Shown one piece after another: positions 13,840 through 18,138 of a stretch of DNA of 18,138 nt. This DNA is from an uncultured Clostridia bacterium. GTDB taxonomy: Bacteria; Bacillota; Clostridia; Christensenellales; UBA3700. The DNA lies in NCBI GenBank assembly GCA_947176115.1, contig CAMWPK010000011.1:1-18138 (forward strand), in the 5' to 3' direction. Every line of letters starts with the position of its first letter. The stretch's first letter is position 1. Below the pieces are notes generated by a model that was not told the origin of the DNA, ran no database searches, and worked only from the letters and a program-made list of their open reading frames with translations. The position numbers and the translations under genes are program-made.

Positions 13840-14952
13840 TTATACGGTCTTATTCTTTACTACGACAACGGGATACGCTTCGCTACCGCTGAGCGCTTTA
13901 TCCTCAGTCACCGTTACGTTTTTATCAGTAATTGCAAAGTTGAGCGTAGATCCTTTCATAATCTTTCCGCCTTCCATTACTATACTGTTGATTACCTCTG
14001 CTCCCTCTTCGACGACTACGCCACGGAAGAGAATAGAATTTTCAACTTTACCGTTGATTTTACATCCGTCTGCTATCAAGCTGTTGACGACTTTTGCTCC
14101 GCTGAAGTATCTCGTAGGCACGCTGTCCTTAACCTTTGTAAATACTTTGCCTGCGCTGTCAAAAAGACTGTCCATTATATCCGAATCCAAGATTGCCATA
14201 CTCTCTCTGTAATACGACTTGACGTCGTCTATAAGCGCGGCGTGTCCTTTGACCTTATACGCATGTATATTGAGTATGTCTATATTGGCTTGCAATATAT
14301 CTCTTTCGAAGTCTATCTTGCCTCTTTCATAACTATCGGTCACAAGTTGAATAAGTTGTTTTTTATTGAACAAGTAGCAGAACAATCCAAGTTCGTACTC
14401 CTCTTCGTCTGCGTCGCGAGTTATCTTCATTCCCCTAACTCTTCCGCTTGGGTCGCTCTCTACTACGGTTCTTCTCGAAGATGTAGGACAAGCAGTATAA
14501 GTCAACATTGTTATATCCGCTCCGCTTGCGACGTGCGATTCATATACGTCGTCAAAATCGATACTTGCGATAATATTGCTATTGGTGACCACTACGTACT
14601 CGTCGTCGGAACTCTCTAAATAATCCAGTATGCCGTAGAGAGCTTCTATCTTACCCTTAAAAACGTTGGTGGAAGTATTGGAAGCGTACGGCGGGAATAC
14701 CGCAATACCGCTGTTCTTTCTATTTAGATCCCAATCTCTACCCATACGGATATGGTCCATAAGCGAGGAATAGTTGTTGCGCGTAATTATACCAATAGTG
14801 GTAATGGAGCTGTTGACAAGATTGGAAAGAGCAAAGTCAATACATCTATATCTTCCGCCGAATGGCAAAGACGCCGTCGTGCGATGCAACGTCAATTCGT
14901 TGAGTTTTGATTCGTTGTCGCTTGCAAAAATTATACTCATTGCGTTGTTCAT
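13840..14952 (-). CDS. glgD: GlgD, non-canonical subunit of glucose-1-phosphate adenylyltransferase
   Basis: This 370-residue protein is homologous to GlgC along its length: a nucleotidyltransferase domain followed by a left-handed beta-helix of hexapeptide repeats from about residue 275. The N-terminal pyrophosphorylase loop GGxGTRL is missing, replaced by ASDNESKLNELT (10-21). The GGRYRCIDFALSN block is kept. This is the pattern of the Firmicutes GlgD subunit, which pairs with GlgC to raise activity or change regulation and has little activity alone. The ATG at 14952 has AGGAGG eight bases upstream, overlapping the glgC stop. The gap to glgC is 12 bp, fitting equal expression of the two partners. 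Confidence 0.95.
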   Translation of the reverse strand: MNNAMSIIFASDNESKLNELTLHRTTASLPFGGRYRCIDFALSNLVNSSITTIGIITRNNYSSLMDHIRMGRDWDLNRKNSGIAVFPPYASNTSTNVFKGKIEALYGILDYLESSDDEYVVVTNSNIIASIDFDDVYESHVASGADITMLTYTACPTSSRRTVVESDPSGRVRGMKITRDADEEEYELGLFCYLFNKKQLIQLVTDSYERGKIDFERDILQANIDILNIHAYKVKGHAALIDDVKSYYRESMAILDSDIMDSLFDSAGKVFTKVKDSVPTRYFSGAKVVNSLIADGCKINGKVENSILFRGVVVEEGAEVINSIVMEGGKIMKGSTLNFAITDKNVTVTEDKALSGSEAYPVVVVKNKTV

Positions 14953-14964
14953 TTGCCTATCCTC

Positions 14965-16158
14965 CTAATCTACCATTGCCTTGACAGGCACGACTTGATT
15001 TGCTTCAACTACAGCGTTAGGTCCTACGACTGTGATTTGCCACTGACCGTCCACCATACCTTCTTGCGTGTCGCCAACGACTGCGTTTTCTCCAACGACT
15101 GCGTTATTGCCGACAATCGCGTATTTTACTACCGCGCCTTTACAAATCTTTGCTCCCGGCATAATAGTAGAATCCTGTATCGTTGCGCCCTCGCAAATCT
15201 CAACGCCCGTAGATAGGACGCTTCTCTCGACTTTACCGTAGATTTCACAGCCTTCAGTAACAAGCGAATTGCGTATCACGGCGTTCTTGCCGACAAAGTG
15301 CGGTGGCTCTGCGGTATTTCTTGCGTATATCTTCCACGCGCTGTCGTCAAGATTTATACCGCTTGCGGGATTGAGTACGTCCATATTGGCTTCCCAAAGC
15401 GACGATATAGTTCCTACGTCTTTCCAATATCCTGAGAAATTATAAGCAAAGAGTTTTTGTCCGTCGGCAAGCATCTTTGGAATGATATTCTTTCCAAAGT
15501 CGTTTTGCGACATCTTATCTTCTTCGTCCTCTATCAGATATTTGCGGAGTTTTGCCCAATTGAATATGTAAATGCCCATAGACGCATTTGTGGACTTTGG
15601 ATGTTGAGGCTTCTCTGCAAATTCGTATACCGAATTATCCTCGTTGGTATTCATTATACCAAATCTAGACGCTTCTTCCAAAGATACGTTGATGACGGCA
15701 ATCGTGCAGTCTGCGCCCTTTTCTTTGTGATAAGCCAGCATTTGCGCGTAGTCCATCTTATAAATATGATCGCCCGAAAGTACCAAAACGTATTCGGGAG
15801 AAAACTTATCGACAAATTCTATGTTCTGATAAATCGCGTTTGCGGTACCCTTATACCAATCGGATGTTTCGCCCTTCATATACGGTGGCAAGACGAATAC
15901 TCCGCCGTTGAGCCTGTCAAGGTCCCAAGGCTGACCGTTGCCGATATACTGATTGAGATCAAAAGGTTTATATTGCGTCAACACGCCTATCGTGTCTATG
16001 TTTGAATTGATACAGTTTGAAAGCGGGAAGTCGATAATTCTATACTTTCCACCAAATGATACGGCAGGCTTTGCCAAATCTCTCGTCAAAGAATAGAGTC
16101 TGGTACCCTGTCCGCCCGCCAACAACATGGCGACGCATTCTTTTTTATTACTGTGCAT
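14965..16158 (-). CDS. glgC: Glucose-1-phosphate adenylyltransferase (ADP-glucose pyrophosphorylase)
   Basis: This 397-residue enzyme makes ADP-glucose and PPi from ATP and glucose-1-phosphate, the committed step of bacterial glycogen synthesis. Intact catalytic motifs are LAGGQGTRLYSLT (13-25), GGKYRIIDFPLSNC (36-49), GTANAIYQN, SGDHIYKMDY (128-137), FAEKP (180-184) and the SMGIYIF block. A C-terminal hexapeptide beta-helix, including NAVVGENAVVGD, mediates assembly and allosteric control. The ATG at 16158 has AGGAGGG upstream. It follows glgB by 51 bp and is directly upstream of glgD, with which it should form a mixed tetramer. Confidence 0.97.
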   Translation of the reverse strand: MHSNKKECVAMLLAGGQGTRLYSLTRDLAKPAVSFGGKYRIIDFPLSNCINSNIDTIGVLTQYKPFDLNQYIGNGQPWDLDRLNGGVFVLPPYMKGETSDWYKGTANAIYQNIEFVDKFSPEYVLVLSGDHIYKMDYAQMLAYHKEKGADCTIAVINVSLEEASRFGIMNTNEDNSVYEFAEKPQHPKSTNASMGIYIFNWAKLRKYLIEDEEDKMSQNDFGKNIIPKMLADGQKLFAYNFSGYWKDVGTISSLWEANMDVLNPASGINLDDSAWKIYARNTAEPPHFVGKNAVIRNSLVTEGCEIYGKVERSVLSTGVEICEGATIQDSTIMPGAKICKGAVVKYAIVGNNAVVGENAVVGDTQEGMVDGQWQITVVGPNAVVEANQVVPVKAMVD

Positions 16159-16209
16159 TTTCCCTCCTAAATACCTTATGCGTTTATATTATTTCAAATT
16201 TATTAATTA

Positions 16210-18105
16210 TCACTTACTTGCTTTTTCTTGCTTCTTGCCTTTCCTCGACGGCGCGATATACATTACGCTATTGCCGGGGATAGTCATCTCTATATAATAC
16301 GGATATCCGTGCATATCTCCCTTTTGCGCAGTAAAACTCATCTTATCGCTCTCACCGCCGTACTTCTTATCGTCGCTGTTGAGAACAACTTTATACGCTC
16401 TCTTTTCAGGTACGCCCATACGGTAATTTTCTCTCTTGACAGGCGAGAAGTTGACTACTGCGATAGTATAATTGCCTTCGCCGTCGCTTCTTACGAAAGA
16501 TACAATATTCTGGGTGTTGTCGTCTACGCATATCCACTTAAAGCCGTCGTACGTCGTATCGAGATAGTACATCTCTTTATTGGCAAGATAGTAAGCGTTG
16601 AGATCCTTGACAAACTCATGCAAATTGGAGTGGGAATCGTAATCGAGCAAGAACCAATCAAGTTGTTTTTTGTAATCCCATTCGATAAACTGTCCAAACT
16701 CTCCGCCCATGAATAGCAATTTCTTGCCGGGGTGAGCCATTGTATATCCAAAGAATGCTTTGAGCGAATTGAACTTATCCATATACGAGCCGGGCATTCT
16801 GTTGAGAAGCGAACACTTGCCGTGCACTACTTCGTCGTGAGATAGCGGTAAGATATAATTCTCGCTGTAAGCGTAAGTAATTGAAAAAGTAACTTTGTTG
16901 TGATTGTCTTTTCTAAAGAACGGGTCGAGCGATACGTATGAAAGCATATCGTTCATCCAACCCATATTCCACTTGAAGTTGAAGCCAAGTCCTTTGTCGT
17001 GCGGTGGCTTGGTCACGTTGGGGAACGCCGTAGATTCTTCGGCAATCATAAGCAATCCCTTGTATTTTGAAAGCATGTGCGAATTGAGCTTTTGCAAGAA
17101 GTCTATCGCTTCTAAGTTGTAATTGCCTCCGCTTACGTTGGGACGCCATTCGCCGTTGCGTCTACCGTAATCAAGATACAACATTGACGCAACCGCATCT
17201 ACTCTGATGCCGTCAACGTGGTACTCGCTTACCCAAAAATCCGCAGATGATATAAGGAATGAATGCACCTCTCTCCTGCCGTAATCGAACACGCGCGTAC
17301 CCCATTCCTTATGCTCTTGCTTGAGCGGATCGGAATACTCGTAACAAGGTTGACCGTCGAACTCATATAGTCCAAAAGCGTCCTTTGGGAAGTGAGCGCA
17401 TACCCAATCGAGTATTACGCCGATTTTATTCTTATGCAATTTGTTGATAAAGTATTTGAAATCGTCGGGCGCGCCGTATCTTGAAGTGGGAGCAAACATA
17501 CCGCTAACTTGGTATCCCCAACTGCCCTCGTAAGGATATTCGCAAATGGGAAGTATCTCCACGTGAGTATATCCCATTTTTTTGATATATGGCACAAGCT
17601 CGTCTGCTAAGTCGCGATAGTTGAGGATATTGCCGTCGGCGTATCTCCTCCAACTGCCGAGATGTAACTCATATATATTCATTGGGCTATGAAAAGCGTC
17701 GAAATTTTCTCTCTCGGCAATCCAACTCTTATCCGTCCACTTGAAAGACGACACGTAAAGTTTTGACGCGTTGGCAGGCGAAGTTTCGCTATGTCTTGCG
17801 TACGGGTCGGCTTTTAGCCTCAATTTGCCCTCTTGCGTTTCTACGCTGAATTTATAAATATCGTATATCTTAAGACCTTCTACAAAGCCCTCCCATATAC
17901 CGTCGCTGATTTTGCTCATTGGGTTTACTTCTCTATCCCAGTTGTTAAAATCTCCTACTACGCTGACAGTCTTGGCATTCGGAGCCCACACTCTAAAGAT
18001 CCAACCGTCTTTTCCGTCCTTTTGACTTTGTTGAGGAGACATAAACTTGTACGCCTCATAATTTGTACCCTCGTGAAAGAGATAGACCGGTATTTTTTTG
18101 TCCAA
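16210..18105 (-). CDS. glgB: 1,4-alpha-glucan branching enzyme (GH13)
   Basis: This 631-residue enzyme cuts alpha-1,4 chains and rejoins them as alpha-1,6 branches. An N-terminal CBM48 domain (RVWAPNAKTVSVVGDFNNWD, 38-57) precedes the barrel, with LDWVCAHFP (232-240), GIRVDAVASMLYLDY carrying nucleophile Asp303, IAEEST with Glu356/357, and LSHDEVVHGK with Asp424. All are typical of GlgB. The family's usual end is followed by a short basic tail, SRKGKKQEKASK. The start is a TTG at 18105 with AAGGAG nine bases upstream, and the translation begins MDKKIPVYLFHEGTNYEAY, as in clostridial GlgB. It is the first gene of the cluster inside the window; its promoter must lie beyond 18138 or at the very edge. 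Confidence 0.97.
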   Translation of the reverse strand: MDKKIPVYLFHEGTNYEAYKFMSPQQSQKDGKDGWIFRVWAPNAKTVSVVGDFNNWDREVNPMSKISDGIWEGFVEGLKIYDIYKFSVETQEGKLRLKADPYARHSETSPANASKLYVSSFKWTDKSWIAERENFDAFHSPMNIYELHLGSWRRYADGNILNYRDLADELVPYIKKMGYTHVEILPICEYPYEGSWGYQVSGMFAPTSRYGAPDDFKYFINKLHKNKIGVILDWVCAHFPKDAFGLYEFDGQPCYEYSDPLKQEHKEWGTRVFDYGRREVHSFLISSADFWVSEYHVDGIRVDAVASMLYLDYGRRNGEWRPNVSGGNYNLEAIDFLQKLNSHMLSKYKGLLMIAEESTAFPNVTKPPHDKGLGFNFKWNMGWMNDMLSYVSLDPFFRKDNHNKVTFSITYAYSENYILPLSHDEVVHGKCSLLNRMPGSYMDKFNSLKAFFGYTMAHPGKKLLFMGGEFGQFIEWDYKKQLDWFLLDYDSHSNLHEFVKDLNAYYLANKEMYYLDTTYDGFKWICVDDNTQNIVSFVRSDGEGNYTIAVVNFSPVKRENYRMGVPEKRAYKVVLNSDDKKYGGESDKMSFTAQKGDMHGYPYYIEMTIPGNSVMYIAPSRKGKKQEKASK

Positions 18106-18138
18106 TTATTCTTTCTCCTTTTTCATACTTATCCAAAT
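18106..18138 (-). other. Open frame ending directly at the glgB start (partial gene end or leader peptide)
   Basis: The minus-strand frame is open from the window edge and ends ...SMKKEKE followed by TAA, immediately before the TTG of glgB with no gap. It could be the C-terminus of an upstream gene in the same operon, a six-codon leader peptide, or chance. The AAGGAG in it also serves as the glgB ribosome binding site. Too short to assign. Confidence 0.2.

Noticed and set aside
15457..16005. 182-codon plus-strand frame opposite glgC
   Set aside because: It is antisense to a strongly conserved enzyme, with no ribosome binding site and no recognisable domain. The similar long antisense frames at 8953-9471 and 16228-16716 were rejected for the same reason.
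1..18138. tRNA, rRNA, riboswitch or CRISPR array
   Set aside because: No cloverleaf, rRNA segment or regularly spaced repeat series was seen in the gaps. The longest non-coding stretches (1409-1620, 6085-6294, 12130-12322, 9481-9627) are explained by promoters, hairpins and the dispersed repeat.

Overview
The window looks like a chromosomal piece of a low-GC, endospore-forming member of the Firmicutes, most likely an uncultured Clostridia lineage. Four things support this. There is a gene for the spore germination protease GPR. Most genes have strong AGGAGG-type ribosome binding sites, with TTG and GTG used as alternative starts. The rpsT/gpr divergent pair and the walJ...rlmH neighbourhood are Firmicutes arrangements. 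The glycogen cluster has a separate GlgD subunit, also a Firmicutes trait. I cannot place it at genus level. Every CDS reads as an intact housekeeping gene, and I see no phage, transposase, CRISPR array, tRNA or rRNA.

Layout. (1) 34-1408, minus strand: the two overlapping subunit genes of an iron-sulfur class I fumarase. (2) 1409-1620: a divergent control region made of two nearly mirror-image sigma-A-type promoters whose -35 boxes form a palindrome, followed by a dispersed repeat. (3) 1621-4125, plus strand: a tight three-gene unit of WalJ/YycJ-type metallo-hydrolase, CPBP intramembrane protease and rRNA methyltransferase RlmH. (4) 4213-4749, minus: a flavoprotein with a four-cysteine motif. 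(5) 4838-5218, minus: rpsT with a clear promoter and terminator. (6) 5323-6084, plus: a compact gpr. (7) 6295-7548, minus: a PPi-type phosphofructokinase with its own promoter and two tandem hairpins downstream. (8) 7666-18105, minus: a glycogen cluster transcribed glgB-glgC-glgD-glgA-glgP-GH13 hydrolase.

How the genes fit together. GlgC (with GlgD) makes ADP-glucose and releases PPi, GlgA extends the chain, GlgB adds alpha-1,6 branches, GlgP removes glucose-1-phosphate, and the cytosolic GH13 enzyme can process the short or branched dextrins that GlgP leaves. The downstream phosphofructokinase has the residues of a PPi-using enzyme, so PPi released by glycogen synthesis could feed glycolysis. 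A good extended -10 box followed at once by a terminator-like hairpin sits before glgP, so synthesis (glgBCDA) and breakdown (glgP-GH13) may be controlled separately.

I did not find a clearly new multi-gene system. The observations most worth checking are: lysine-rich tails on three different glycogen enzymes (GlgA N-terminus, GlgP and GlgB C-termini); the mirror-image fum/walJ promoter; the promoter-hairpin leader of glgP; a CPBP membrane protease where B. subtilis has an HtrA-type protease between walJ and rlmH; an unusually short GPR; and a dispersed intergenic repeat present in three diverged copies.
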